The position numbers were made by a program, and so were the translations under genes. This document shows positions 23,409-34,924 of a stretch of 64,000 nt of DNA, in pieces. The notes under the pieces are model-generated. The model was not told the DNA's origin and ran no database searches. It saw only the letters and a list, made by a program, of their open reading frames with translations. Where the stretch lies: NCBI GenBank assembly GCA_023159155.1, contig JAJNNX010000038.1:310001-374000 (forward strand), read 5' to 3'. Within the stretch, counting starts at the first letter, position 1, and the number at the start of each line of letters is the position of its first letter. Source of the DNA: Ustulina deusta (lineage: Eukaryota > Ascomycota > Sordariomycetes > Xylariales > Xylariaceae).

Positions 23409-24683
23409 TATGAATATTTGTCGGGTTGACTGCGGCGAAGTTTCAACAAGTCTGAGCGAAGAACGCTTTTGTTTGCGTTTCAAAGTTCGTGTAGGCACGA
23501 ACTTGTTGGGCAGGTCTGGTATCACGCAATTTGCGTGACGAGAGGAAGTTCGAGGCGGAGTGGAAGGGCGAGAGAGTCTTTTCTTACCGGAAGGTCGAGG
23601 GCTGGTGTTTGCAACTGATTGCGGTGATGAAGGCGGTGTCGATGGTGGAGGAGAATCCGTGTTGTCTGTGATGGTGGTTGATGGTGATGATGATGGAAGG
23701 GGACTCATGGTTGGGGATGCGATCGCTCCCCTTTATACACGTCGCCCATCGTGCTGATATGCCAATTTGGCATAGGAGGTCATAGCCGGACCGGGCCTGA
23801 CTCTTCTCCTCTGGGTCCCATTGTGTATCTCGCACTCGAACCTGACGCGTTGTCGCTGCAGGGTGAGCGTCGTCAAAGCTTCAGTGTGAGCTCTTACTGA
23901 GGCGCCATAGTGCCGTCGCTTCCTCACTCCAAGACGCTCATTTGGTGGACTTTGCCAGATTAGGATCGTGATCGTACGATGGAAAGCATGCCATGTAGTC
24001 GATGGATCGGACGGTCCCGTACAAGTGACACGTTGCCGTCCCGAGATACAGGGCCGATCCTCGTCTAGATTATGCTTCGTTGTCAACCAGAAGCACGGCC
24101 AATAACGCGGCGTCGTGGGGGGACGGGGATCATTACGGATACCACGGATGATACGCCCGCGCTGTTTGCCGCGCTCCACCATGCGAGATCGACCTGCTTG
24201 TCGACAGTGTCCGGGGCGCCCCCTCCCCATCCCGATTACGACAGGGCCGATCCTTGTTTCTACCTAGGTACCATCAGCCGCACACATACAGTATACTATA
24301 GGGGGTGGTGTACTGTAGAAGCAAAGATGCTTAACCGGCATGAAGTTGGAGGTTCGTGCAGCTTAACACAGCGTTTCCTTGCTAGTACAATCCTTTCCAT
24401 TCTCTCTTTCCAGTGATTGTTAATTTTAGTTAGTACCAAGAAGTTGGGATCGAACGACATCGATCGAGCGTCCCAGGTTGTGGCACCGAACAGACGGGCA
24501 GATGCTTCCGACACGCAGCACGCAGTCTTGTGCTACCCCTGGATCAGCAATAAGCACATAGGTAGCTGGCTGACCATTAGAGAGCAGCTTGCATTACATG
24601 TCATTCTGCACCGGTTTGACTACACTAAAAGCCTAATTCTTGGAGACGAATCTGAATAGCACGGAGGACAACGCAACAACAAC
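23409..24683. other. divergent promoter region
   Basis: It separates the small minus-strand gene from the 292-residue gene. It contains the TATA element at 23731, an ATCGTACGAT palindrome at 23971-23980 and a TACCTAGGTA palindrome at about 24261. Open frames on both strands around 23733-24416 have no recognisable protein pattern. Confidence 0.5.
23731..23737 (-). promoter_or_regulatory. TATA box of the small minus-strand gene
   Basis: TATAAAG is read on the minus strand, about 325 bp before the ATG at 23408 and 23 bp before an in-frame ATG at 23708. The spacing places the start site at or just past the upstream ATG, which favours the shorter product. Confidence 0.4.
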
Positions 24684-25666
24684 ATGAGCAATGAGCTTAC
24701 ATTCCTAGTCGCTTTCGCGACCGTCTTCGGCGCGTCAGAAGCAATCAAGCATATTCAGTCCGACGCGAGAAGAAAGGAGCACAGGAGTCGTAAGAACAAT
24801 CTGGTCGTCCGGTGCCTCAAGTCATGCCAATATAGCCCCTTCCTCGAGGGTAGACGAGTTGTGCTCTCGGGCGAGAAAGTACGCTTCCCCAACCTCCCCC
24901 CCTCCTCCCCCTTTTCTTTTCGTCTCCTCCTGAAGGGGAGAAATAGACAGAGCAAGACATGATTAACAAAGCGACACGTTAGCTATACATCGACACGGGG
25001 ACCCACCATACGCAGCAATTTGGACACCCGTTTGCCGGATACTATCTGCCTTACCCAGAGTCCAAGGCATCCGGTCTCGTGTCGACGATATGCGACGAGC
25101 CTCCAATCATGAATTGGATCTATGTGGACCGATGGACCTACGAGTTGAAATTCGGCAATCGCAGCTGGGCCGATAACAACTTCCCCATCCCCTGGGATTG
25201 CTCACGTCAAGACCGCAGATTGACATTCGGTGGCTGGGAAGGATTCTTGGCCGTCAAGGAGGGCGACTTCTGGGCCCTGTATTTCGACATCGACTCGGAT
25301 AACCTGAAATCCAAGGTTGCAGAGGGGACGCCGGTGCTCGAGATCGAGCTACTGCGGGTCGAGATGCGACTCCCCAAACCGCAGCCTCCGCCGCCCGCGG
25401 ACAAGGATAAGGACGAGGGCAAGGACAAGGAGAAAGCTGAGGAGGGTACGGCAGATGCGAACGGTGCTCAAAGTGGCGACGGTGTCGACAGCGATGCCAA
25501 TGAGCAGCCGGGGTCGCAGCCAGGGCCGCAGGCAGAACAGCCAGCGCAGCCAGAGCAGCCAGAGCAGCCAGGCCCAGACGAGGTCGACGGGTCGACATGC
25601 CAAATGGGGACATACAAGTCGCCTACAGTAGTAGAAGAGTCATTGGAGTCGCCTGCAGTGGATTGA
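24684..25666 (+). CDS. conserved fungal hypothetical protein, 292 residues, acidic Pro/Gln-rich tail
   Basis: Two exons, 24684-24878 and 24983-25666, with a 104-bp intron whose donor is GTACGC. The N terminus has a hydrophobic stretch (LTFLVAFATVFGASEAI, residues 5-21) that could anchor the protein or act as a signal. It is followed by a basic segment and then a well-conserved-looking globular block (FLEGRRVVLSGEK, LYIDTGTHHTQQFGHPFAGY, then PPIMNWIYVDRWTYELKFG and WEGFLAVKEGDFWALYFD). I recognise this arrangement as a fungal family of unknown function. After residue ~180 comes a low-complexity tail: charged Lys/Asp/Glu, then repeated QPEQPEQP units. No enzyme motif was found. Confidence 0.82.
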
Positions 25667-26240
25667 TTGACGGGCTATAGTGTAGTGTAGGCAGTGTAGG
25701 AGCAGGTACCTAGCAATTGTATAGATGAGATGGCTGTGCACTACCCCCGTTGCTGCTGAGCCTATAGGCAGTGTCGTGTTATAGGAATAGTATGTGTGCT
25801 AATTAGCCACATGCACTCCTGCAGGGCTGGAGCAACAATACCCGGTCGGAGTTTTTTTTTTTTTTTTTTTTCAGCCACGTAGACCAGTTGCGGGCTTTCC
25901 TTGATTGTGACTTGTTTGAGAATAAATGCGTGCGTTAAGCCGACTCGTCCAGGCCCCCGCCCCCCCCCATCCGGCTCGAGAACCATGCCATGCATCATCG
26001 CTCCAGCATATTAGGCCATACTAGTCTAGTCTCGTCTAGTCTAGCCTAGGTAGTGCAGTGTTACCCCCTGTCCAGACATCGGGGGCGACGCTAATGCGAA
26101 TCATCCATATACACTAGCCAGGCATTCCGACGATGGAGGGGGGGGGGAGGTCATTCGACGACAAGGGTCAGGACGCTCTCTCGCTCTTCTTACCGATTCC
26201 CGTACTGTGTGTATGCTCTGTGCTGTGCTGAACAGGACAA

Positions 26241-26274
26241 ACTGACTGACTGACTGACTGACAGACAGACAGAC
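26241..26274 (+). repeat. ACTG then ACAG tetranucleotide microsatellite
   Basis: About five ACTG/TGAC units pass directly into three ACAG units. Neutral intergenic repeat. Confidence 0.85.
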
Positions 26275-29025
26275 GTGCGTGCGCCGCATGCTGCAGTCCG
26301 GTCTGGGTATGGATCATGCCTGTCCATAGCCTATCTCCCTGTCTTCTAACGGCTTGGCCCGGAGAATCACGGGTGCCGTTCAAAGGAACCGGAACGAACC
26401 GCTGAGCTATATTTTGTCTGTTCCCGAGTAATTATTATTATTTCCCGCCTCCTATTTTTGATTAATTTTTTATTTATTTAGATTTTTACAGTGTCTATTA
26501 TCACTATTACTCCAATTGTTTTGTTTTATATATGTAGGTACCATACATATATACTACATACTATCTAATACTACTGTGTACCTACTTCCAGTTAGGTTAG
26601 GTATTTAGTCTATCTACCCCACCATCTACCTACTAGGTAAGTAGCATTGCCACTGTATCCATATTTTGCCCACTATTATTCTCTCCTCCTCCGCAACCGA
26701 GAGCTGCACGTAGCACGACATGCATGCCCGTTTCACCCACCGGATGGGATAGCTTGTGCGGGTTTTAGCACGGCGGAAACCTTGGATCTGTTTCACGAAG
26801 CGCGGCGCAATCCGCCGCCGGCAGCTCCCTACCTAGGAAAATAGCTAAGCTAAGGTAAGCTAACCTTGAAGCTACCTATTCCTGTGTACCTTAGCTATCC
26901 ACCTAGCTACCTACCTAACTTACCCACCTACCTGTATAGTACAGTATATGCAGTTGGGGTCCAGTGTAGCAGGGGAAGCAATGCAAGCCACCCCCCCCAA
27001 CACTTATCATAATGATATATCGTTCGTGCGTGCGTAGTTTAATGTACGGGGGAGAAAGACGAAAAAAAAATTTAGAACAACAACAACAACAACACACGAT
27101 TTAGCGTACCACAGAAGACACAACGGCCTTTTGGAACGTCTGACCATGGGGCACATCAGTATCCGCCTGATCTGGTATGAGGGCGTGGTTTTTTCTATCT
27201 GTCTGTATGTCTCATATGTTGTTATACACTACACTACACTACACTAGGTACACGACACGCCACAATTCCGTGGCGGAGTCGAGGGATGAGAGAGAGTGGG
27301 GGAGGGGGGGAATCGTGTAGCGTATGCGTATGCGTAGTGTAAGTAAGGAAGGAGGCGGGAAAAAACTGCGTCATGTTATCTACCCGGTATAAGACGAATT
27401 GATTCGCCGACTGCTTTATTTACTTACATATATTAGGTACCTACACTACTTACTTAGAGGTATATGATATAGCTAGTATAGGTACCGTAGGTACCTGGGT
27501 AGCATTGCCTATCTACTTCGTCTATCTATGGTGGCGCAACGTACACTAACCACAGTACACACGGTACAGCTTATACATGGTACATTAGGTAAGTAGGTAG
27601 GTAGGTAAGGTAGGCAGGCAGTGTACGGATATAGGAAGGAACAGGCGAAGCTGTAGTGTAGTTTTTTTTTTTTTTGCATTGCCTGCCGGCGAGACGAGGC
27701 TTCGCTTGCTTGCTTTGCATTGCAAACTATACTACCTTACATACACTCGCCACTCTATGCCTTGATGCCCTGAAAATCAATCAATAAATTAATCAATCAA
27801 CGAGGCTACGTCAAGGGTCCTGCAGATAACAACGTCCACACTCCTGACTGACTGACTGCAACTGCAAGGGCTTTAACCAGGACTTTTTTCTCTCTCTCTA
27901 TACTACCTAGTGTACTCTGCTACTTACTAAGTAGTGTACACCATTTATTTGCGTTGATTACCCGTACTGTAGATAAGTATCTACATACTATACACCCATA
28001 CCCATATGATGTCGACAAGGAGTTTCTTCCTTCCCGCCTGCAAGTCTGCCAGTGTGTGTAGTGTACGGTACACGACAAGCGATGGGTAGGTATACTGCCA
28101 TGGAGTATAGCGTAGACGAGCCCACCCACCCTCGATGCGAGTATTTACACTACACGACCTTGCCTTGCACTTGCATCCTCGTACCTAGCGCGCACTACAT
28201 TACAACACTAGGTAATCTATCGATGGGCGCCAAGTGCTGCGAGGACAGGGTTTCGGAGTCTCAGTGCTTCTTGCACACGGACGAACACGTAGTAGGTGTA
28301 GGTTGGGGGATCGATGAACACGTAGGTTGGGTGCGAAAAGAAGAAGAGAGTTAAGTAAAACACGGCAGTTGGAGAGACCTGATAGGTCGACGGATTTGGA
28401 CGACATGGGGTCTGCGTGAGAAAGGAATCATCATGGACGGCTAGGTAGCTCTCTATACTCGTATACACTACACTACGCTATGCGGTACGCAAGCGCAGTG
28501 TAAACGTCGTTGTTGTTGTTGTTGCTGTCTCTTCATTTCCCTACGCCCGGCTACCATTCCATCTCTTTGCCTCGCCACTTTCCAGCGGGGTCCGTCTGTG
28601 CTGCATGAGAACATGTACGACGCGGGGGGTCCATCCGGGAAGCGTAGATCGTTAGACGGGGGGCAATCCTCACTCGAGTACACTAAGCAGGCCCATCCCC
28701 AGGACCGACCCTGTTGGAAAGAAAAATTTCCGGCTCTTGCCGCCGCCGCCTCCTCGCCTAATGATGTCGTGATGCACTCACATAGTGTACACTAGAGGCT
28801 GGGGCTAGGCGCCTACACGAGTGTAGTGTAGGTGGTGTAATACGCCTCCTGACCTTCTCCGGGGTCGACGTTATTTCTGCAGGAATCGAACCTCCACTTT
28901 CTTCTCCCAGCATCCCCATCCCAAAATCCCCCAGCCTGATGATGACGATGATGGTGACGATCGAGATTCCGGACACGCACGCCTTTTCCTGTCCAAGGCA
29001 CTAAACATACTGTAGTAATAGGGGC

Positions 29026-29045
29026 TTTTTTTTTTTTTTTTTTTT
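29026..29045 (+). repeat. poly-T run of 20
   Basis: Homopolymer about 50 bp downstream of the 3' end of the NmrA-like gene (minus strand), so it is poly-A in that gene's transcript sense. Confidence 0.85.
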
Positions 29046-29094
29046 GGTTCTTCAATCCGGTTCAATTCAAAAGCCCAGGCCCTACGTGGCTGGC

Positions 29095-30866
29095 CTAAGA
29101 CCTGCGCCCGACTACAACACGTGTAAGCGCCTTCTCCACAACCTCACCGGCGCTCTCCTCCCTGACGCCCAAAAGCGGGCTGTCGGCGTCCTCCCTCGAC
29201 GCAACGATGCACCGGGCCTCCCCCGGCGCATACAGCTGGAATACGAGGAGATCGAGGATCCAGCCACCGATGCCCCGAGCGTGCTTGCCACGTCCGTCCT
29301 CGAGCGCCTGTTGCGCGGTCGAGCGTTCGACCACCTCCCATTGATGCTGCTGCTGCTGCCCCTTTGCCGCTTTCTGAAACGCCGCGAGGAGCTCGTTCTG
29401 GGACGTCTGGATTGATCGCACCTTGACGAACCGGTTGGCCGTCTCAGCTGGATGCTCGAGAACCCCGACGACGGACTGCCCTATCCCCTCGAGCGTCGTG
29501 CCAGTGAATTCCTCAGTGCCAGCGTCGTAAATCGTCGCGCGGCGCTCGGCGATGTTGAAGCCCATGCGAGGGAACTTTGCCAATGCCTGATAGAGCGAGG
29601 GAGATGAGTTGAATTGTAAGTCATTGGGGTTGGTTCTAACAGTAGCTGGCTTTCTCGACTCGAAGAGAGTCGGCCAGAACTTGGGCAGCGAGAGACGACA
29701 AGATAGCGAGAGGAATAAAGCGAGAGGAGAGATAGGTTAGTCAACTCACCCAGTCAATTGGATTCCCAATCGTGATCCCCGTCCAGGTAAATCCGTCTTC
29801 CTTCCCCTCGTCCCTTTGCGCATACTCCATCGCACAGTTCCAGGCAACTCTTCGCGTCTCGCCAATGGGTTTGAGTTCGGGCAGACTTTGTTCGTTTAAG
29901 CCCCAGCCGAAATCGTTGACTCAAAACACATGCAATACGTTAGTAAATTCAGCTAACTTGACGCATACGCAAGAAGTGTACTATTGGCATTGCGAAATCC
30001 CATTTGGGAACTAGTCGAGTAAGTTCCCAACAGCAAGCATGCCTGAAGATTTGTGGACCTTTTCTAACCCTGGGTGTGAACAAAAGAAATAGCAGGTTCG
30101 GGAAGAAAGCTCAAGCGACGGGAAAACAACTATATCAAAGGGGTTTCAATTGTAAACTCACTGATATACCGCTTCACGCCGGCCCGCGCCGCGGCATCCA
30201 CCATGCCCTTAGCAGCACTTATCACACCGGGTCCAACGACGGAGACTACGGCGTCCTGTCCCGCGAGCGCGGAGGCGACCGCATCCACATCGGAATAATC
30301 GACGCGGATCACAGGCAGGCCAGTTGGAAATACCGATGTGGAGCCCGGGCGCGTGATCACGGTCACAGCAAACCCGGCGTCCGTGAGCGCGGATGTAATA
30401 GGCGTGCCGAAATTACCGGCAGCCTATATTCGGAGGAAATAAGGTTAGTTAGTTTGGCCTCTGCCTATAAGGTATTTCGGCGTTGGGAGGTATATATAGG
30501 AATGAAATGGTGGGTAGGCGAAGACTCAGGAATCCTCAAAGCTTGGTCAACACCTAGGTCGTCCTTAGCCGCCCGCACATCGCCGAGGGGTAAGTCAGAT
30601 GTCTACTGGCTATAAACGTGGTGCAGTCGTTTTTTGAACCAAGAGCTGTCTTTCGATGCAGCCAATTAACGCCTTTGAGTTGTCACTTTGCTACAACGTG
30701 GCATATCTAGGAACGAATGGGGTAACCGATACGTGTTTGTCGAGTTTTGGGGTAATGCCTAAGTAAGGTCGGCCCAAACGAGGCACCGGGAGGGAGGGTA
30801 TAGAAATTTATATGGACTAGCTATGTCACTTACGCCGAAGATGGCAACTTTTCTAATGACCGTCAT
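29095..30866 (-). CDS. NmrA-like NAD(P)-binding protein (isoflavone reductase type)
   Basis: Minus-strand exons 30866-30834, 30423-30162, 29919-29750 and 29586-29095 encode 318 residues. The Rossmann nucleotide motif G11-A-A-G14-N-F-G17 is assembled across intron 1. The centre reads GMVDAAARAGVKRYI-INDFGWG and GFTWTGITIGNPIDW; the end reads TLEGIGQSVVGVLEHPAETANRFV and SIQTSQNELLAAF, all typical of fungal NmrA/isoflavone-reductase-like proteins (PF05368/PF13460). Such proteins are cytosolic reductases or NAD(P)H sensors in secondary metabolism or nitrogen signalling; the substrate is not evident. Intron 1 is unusually long at 410 bp, and intron 3 has a textbook TACTAAC-like branch point 20 nt before a weak GAG acceptor. 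Exon 2 lies under a 203-codon plus-strand frame that is only its shadow. Confidence 0.85.
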
Positions 30867-31389
30867 GATGCTGGTTGGTGAGATGGCCTGATAGGATGAA
30901 GCGCAAGCTCAAAGGAGTCGTATGTCTGTCACCCTAATTGAAGACGGATGTCGAGGTTCACTAGCAGTAGATAGCGTAGGTTTTCAAAGTGAATCACAGC
31001 AACATATTACTAATATACGCCCCACTTTGACATAGTGGACGGAATTCCGCCAGCTTAAGTGGGATATGAAGACATCCCAGCACGTTCATGTTCAAATCGG
31101 GTAGGGTTGAGTCATAAAGTCGTATATTTAGAAAGAAAGGGGTATCGATAACACAAGTAAGCAGTCTCGAGACGCCAAAGCTGGAGATTGGTTCATCAAG
31201 TCCATTATCATAAACCAGCTGTCTCTCGTTGATGTGTCCGTAGTATCTCGAGTCGTGAAAAGCCAGTTCGTACATCTCAGTAACAGCGTTCCTGCCGCTG
31301 GAAAAATCCGGGATCTGTTGCCTAATCTATGCCAAATTTCGAAAAGGGAGATGTCATAGGCCGGCATATAAAATGATAGGATTAGCGCT
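30867..31389. other. intergenic region between two minus-strand genes
   Basis: Promoter of the NmrA-like gene and 3' flank of the patatin-like gene. Nothing else was seen. Confidence 0.5.
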
Positions 31390-33434
31390 TCACCGACCCC
31401 TAAAATTGGGTTTTCTCGCCATGTTGACAGTAGGCGGAGGTCCAACATCGTCTATGGGATAAGGTGGCGGGGCTTGACTCGATGGTGGCAGACGTCGGTT
31501 GTTAGCCCCTGTGGTATCAGGCAAGGGTGTCTTGGGGGGTAACGGAGGTGGCTCGATCCGGTGAGGTTGGTGTTGCGGCACAGGTTGCCTGCGTGAATAT
31601 TCATCGGAGCCGGTAATGGCGATTTTATCTGCTCCAGAAGCGTGGCGATATTGTGTTGGTGTTGGTGCATTGACCATGAGTCGGTCAGGGTCATCATCCG
31701 ACTGAGGGTTGATGGTTGCTGACAAAGATGTTGGGGATGAAGGTGCATTTTGGAAACGCATAGGTGATTGAGGAGGTGACGACCGTTTGTTAGAAGGGCT
31801 GGCGCGTTCCCCAGAGCTCCGCGGTGAAGGAGTGTTGGGTAGTGGAAGGTGGTCAGTACCGGAGTCGTAGGACTGTCGGCTTGCTGGACGTGTGTTGCGA
31901 GGTGGGAAATTTGCTGGCATGTCGCCTGGAAGTTCGACTGCTAATGGAGCATCGATGGATCCCATGACAGAGGCAGGAGTTGCTACAATGTCAGGCGCAT
32001 TGCCAAGCCTTTCAAAACGTTGTTTAGCCCGATGGATCTTCGCCAGCTTTGTTGACGATCCCTGGACCATTCTCTGTTCGACATCTCTACTTAGGTATCT
32101 CCTTGTGCTGGTACTGATCTCGCCCAGTCGCTGCCACTCGCTCATCCCGAACTCACCAACGCCCACCTCGACATTGAAGCGATAATAGTTTTCGATGTTG
32201 ACGCCTCGCTTCATTAGGAGGTCCTTTTCCATCCGCTCATGGATTACTTCACAACCCTCGATTTTAGAAATTAATCTCCTTCGAGCGTCAGAAAACTCTC
32301 CCATGAAGCCTTCGTACCAGACATGTTGGTTCTGATCCGAGTTCTTTGGGCGTTTCCCGGTTCCCACGCTGACGAATACGCCGACTTCACGCCCGGGCCA
32401 CTCATTTACCGTAGCCTCGTCTAAGGCGTATGGGGATGGATTAAAAGTTCCAGCTCCATCGTCGTGGAACACCGACTGCCCGATTCTTATGGGCTTGAAG
32501 GCCAATCCGATGGCGGATGTCGCTCTGCCGGCCTCCCAGATCTTACAATCATATTCAGGCGGCGGCTCCTTTCTCGAATCGTACGATCGTAAAACCGCGG
32601 GCGCTCCTCCTCTACTCGTCCCTTTGTATATAGCCGTGACGGCGCTGCCATTATATTAGTATGATGTGATATGTTGGCCTTCAGAGACAGCCTACGTTTT
32701 GGTCCTATTCTCTCTAGAGTCATATAACTTCGCTTCCGGGTCTCCTGACCCGCCCCGGAACACAGATCGCCCTTGGGTTGTTGGACTTCTGGCGCTGAAA
32801 CTGACGGTACTGGCGTTGCTTTGATGTCGCCTGACAGAGCCAGCGCTCGATCGAGAAGCAGCGGACAGCGGATTGACTGGGGCTGCGGTGACACCATCGT
32901 TGCCCTCGCTATTCGAGACAGTATGCATCCTCACGGCCTCCTTGATGGCGTGCTCGAGCATCGAGGCCTTGTACAAGGTCGAGCGATAAGGGATGCCGGC
33001 AATCGTCTTGTCCGTCTCGAACACCATGCGCGTCATTTCCACGTATAACTCCTTGCACTGTTCCAGGTCGAGACGCAAACGGCCGAGCATGATAGCGATG
33101 AGGCCGCCGGTGCCGGTACCGACGATCAAGTCGAAGTGGTCGCATGGCTTAGGAATCTGTTCACGGCGCGGGGCTTTTCCTTCGATTTCGACGTATGTCC
33201 GATACATCAACTCTTGGAGGATAATGAGCATCGAATAACCACGAACTCCGCCGCCGTCTGTATGTCGGGAGCGCAGGCTTGCATTAGCTAGATGACACGA
33301 TGGAGTGCGATGGTGTTGGTGCTGGTGCTGGTGTGCACGATGACGATGTGCTTCGTAGACATACCTAGACTCAATATCCTCAGGGGGGGACCTTTGGTGG
33401 TGTCCTTCCTCCTCAACGGTCCGTCGGAATCCAT
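31390..33434 (-). CDS. patatin-like phospholipase-domain protein with nucleophile Ser replaced by Gly
   Basis: Minus-strand exons 33434-33365, 33257-32696 and 32644-31390 (introns 107 and 51 bp) encode 628 residues. The oxyanion-hole motif D24-GGGVRG is complete once exon 1 is joined. The nucleophile elbow, GTSTGG in active patatins, reads G70-T-G72-T-G74-G, so the serine is glycine. The partner Asp is present in D272-D273-G-A. Between them is a Ser-rich insert (residues ~135-185), and after about residue 400 a disordered Pro/Ser-rich tail with PPLPPK-type motifs. Fungal relatives with the GTGTGG form are familiar to me from ascomycete genomes, so this is probably a fixed, catalytically altered subfamily rather than a local mutation. 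Role unknown: lipid binding or regulation is inference. Confidence 0.88.
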
Positions 33435-34924
33435 GTTGAGTGGTGCGCTAATACGACAAGTTGCCAAAACAAAATGGGAGTAATGGTGAAGAGTTGTGTT
33501 GAAGGAGAGGATGTTTGGGCCAGACGGCCTCCAGGTAACTACTGACCTAGTTTGGTCAACACAATGCCCCGCTACCTATCTAGTCCGCTCCCGAGTCCTC
33601 ATAGGTATAATGACGAACGTGACGAAGTTGGGCAGGGGTTGTAAGGCCCGGCAAAAGGCAAACTGGGGGTATCCGCCACGATTTACGTACAGTGCCTAGC
33701 AACACTGTGTTATAGTGCAAACTACTACCTACTTTATTGTGGACACCCGCCACGATATACCATGTAGGTAGGTACCTGAAGGATAGGTAATAGGTAGTAT
33801 TTCAGCAACGCAACCATACAAAAAAGAAGAAACGAGCAGTGGAAGATGAGGCCAATGAGATAATCAGCCCATCTTGTATTAGAATATCAATTCTCTCGGA
33901 AAACAAGGGAGAGGAAAAAACTCCGTGCTTATGTATCATCATGGCATCAACTGGTCCGGATCAGAGGGAAAGACAGAAACCCGATCTCACCGTGATTGTG
34001 GCTGAGTGCCTTTGAGTCATGTCTAGCGCGTAAAGCACGTGAAAAGATGCCATGAGTCCTCAGCTGCCAAGCCTAACCTTGCCTAATTAGGCAGTATATC
34101 GCTCACTGTGTATACAGTATAGCTTACGATGTAGTTTTGCCTCAACTCCAAAACATCGTATTTGGCTACCATTTAACTCCACAACATGTGACCCCGAAAG
34201 CTGGCCTATTCAGTAGGTGTCTCACTCCAACATATATTCTCATTGGACAGCAATTCATCATAACACCATAACCCTCAATATGGTACCGTACCTTGGACAG
34301 TACCTTGGAGAAGCGTGGCTGTGCAATATAAGCTTATCACCATCTTTTTGGCTTCCATGACTCTCTAGACTAGACAGTACACCCAGATCATCCTTGTCAT
34401 CATCATGTAACGTCGTAGGTGTAAAGCAGTGTGGATTACCAGCGTTTTAATTGAGTTTTTCACTTCTACCTCAGGAACTCACGACAACTCAGGTCACCAT
34501 TAACAACAATGTGAGGTTGGGGTTGTCAGGATGTTTATTATTCCAACAATTTGATGCTTCAATAAATGACCTGCCCATGTATACCTAATAAGTAAGTAGA
34601 TAGGAATTTTTGTTCAATTGCACGAAAGTGGTCTTGTAAGCATTTTCATTTAGCTACTAACCTACGTCTTTGTGGCTCTTGGTGACGGTTTTTGATGGGG
34701 GCTCCGTTTGCAGCTCAAATACTGCTTTGTTTTAACTTTTTGCAAAACTAATGATTTTCTCACGAGTAAGCCCTACGAGACAAGCGAATGTTGGGATCAG
34801 ATTTTCGGTGGCATTGACAACCTCTGATTACTCCGTATTCCAATCCCAAACGTAAATAGCCGACTATTCAATATCTATTGAGCTATTCTAATATTGTTGT
34901 AGAAAGTGGAACTATTGTCCCGTG
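33435..34924. other. divergent intergenic region
   Basis: Promoter space for the patatin-like gene (minus) and the split-HExxH gene (plus). It has a TAGGTAGGTACC element near 33763-33775 and a relatively AT-rich stretch from 34080 to 34900. No gene was seen. Confidence 0.5.

Larger units (their letters stand above)
25667..29094. other. 3.4-kb gene-free repeat-rich block
   Basis: No coding region or exon chain was recognised. It contains poly-T runs of 20 (25852-25871 and 29026-29045) and about 14 (27662), an ACTG/ACAG microsatellite (26241-26274), ACACT tandem units near 27229-27246, AATC/ATCA units near 27777-27800, and many TAGGTACC/TACCTAGG palindromes (26044, 27433-27443, 27480-27500, 27590-27612). 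Confidence 0.55.

Noticed and set aside
23733..24230. Minus-strand frame of 165 codons in the divergent promoter region.
   Set aside because: Arg/Pro-rich composition typical of a non-coding strand and no recognisable domain or splice context.
26241..26274. Regular repeats considered as a CRISPR array.
   Set aside because: Units are four bases without spacers, and the genome is eukaryotic.
28881..28893. Minus-strand B-box-like GGTTCGATTCC.
   Set aside because: The T stem has a mismatch and no cloverleaf can be drawn around it.
30004..30615. Plus-strand open frame of 203 codons.
   Set aside because: It lies antisense to exon 2 and introns 1-2 of the NmrA-like gene and shows no protein pattern.
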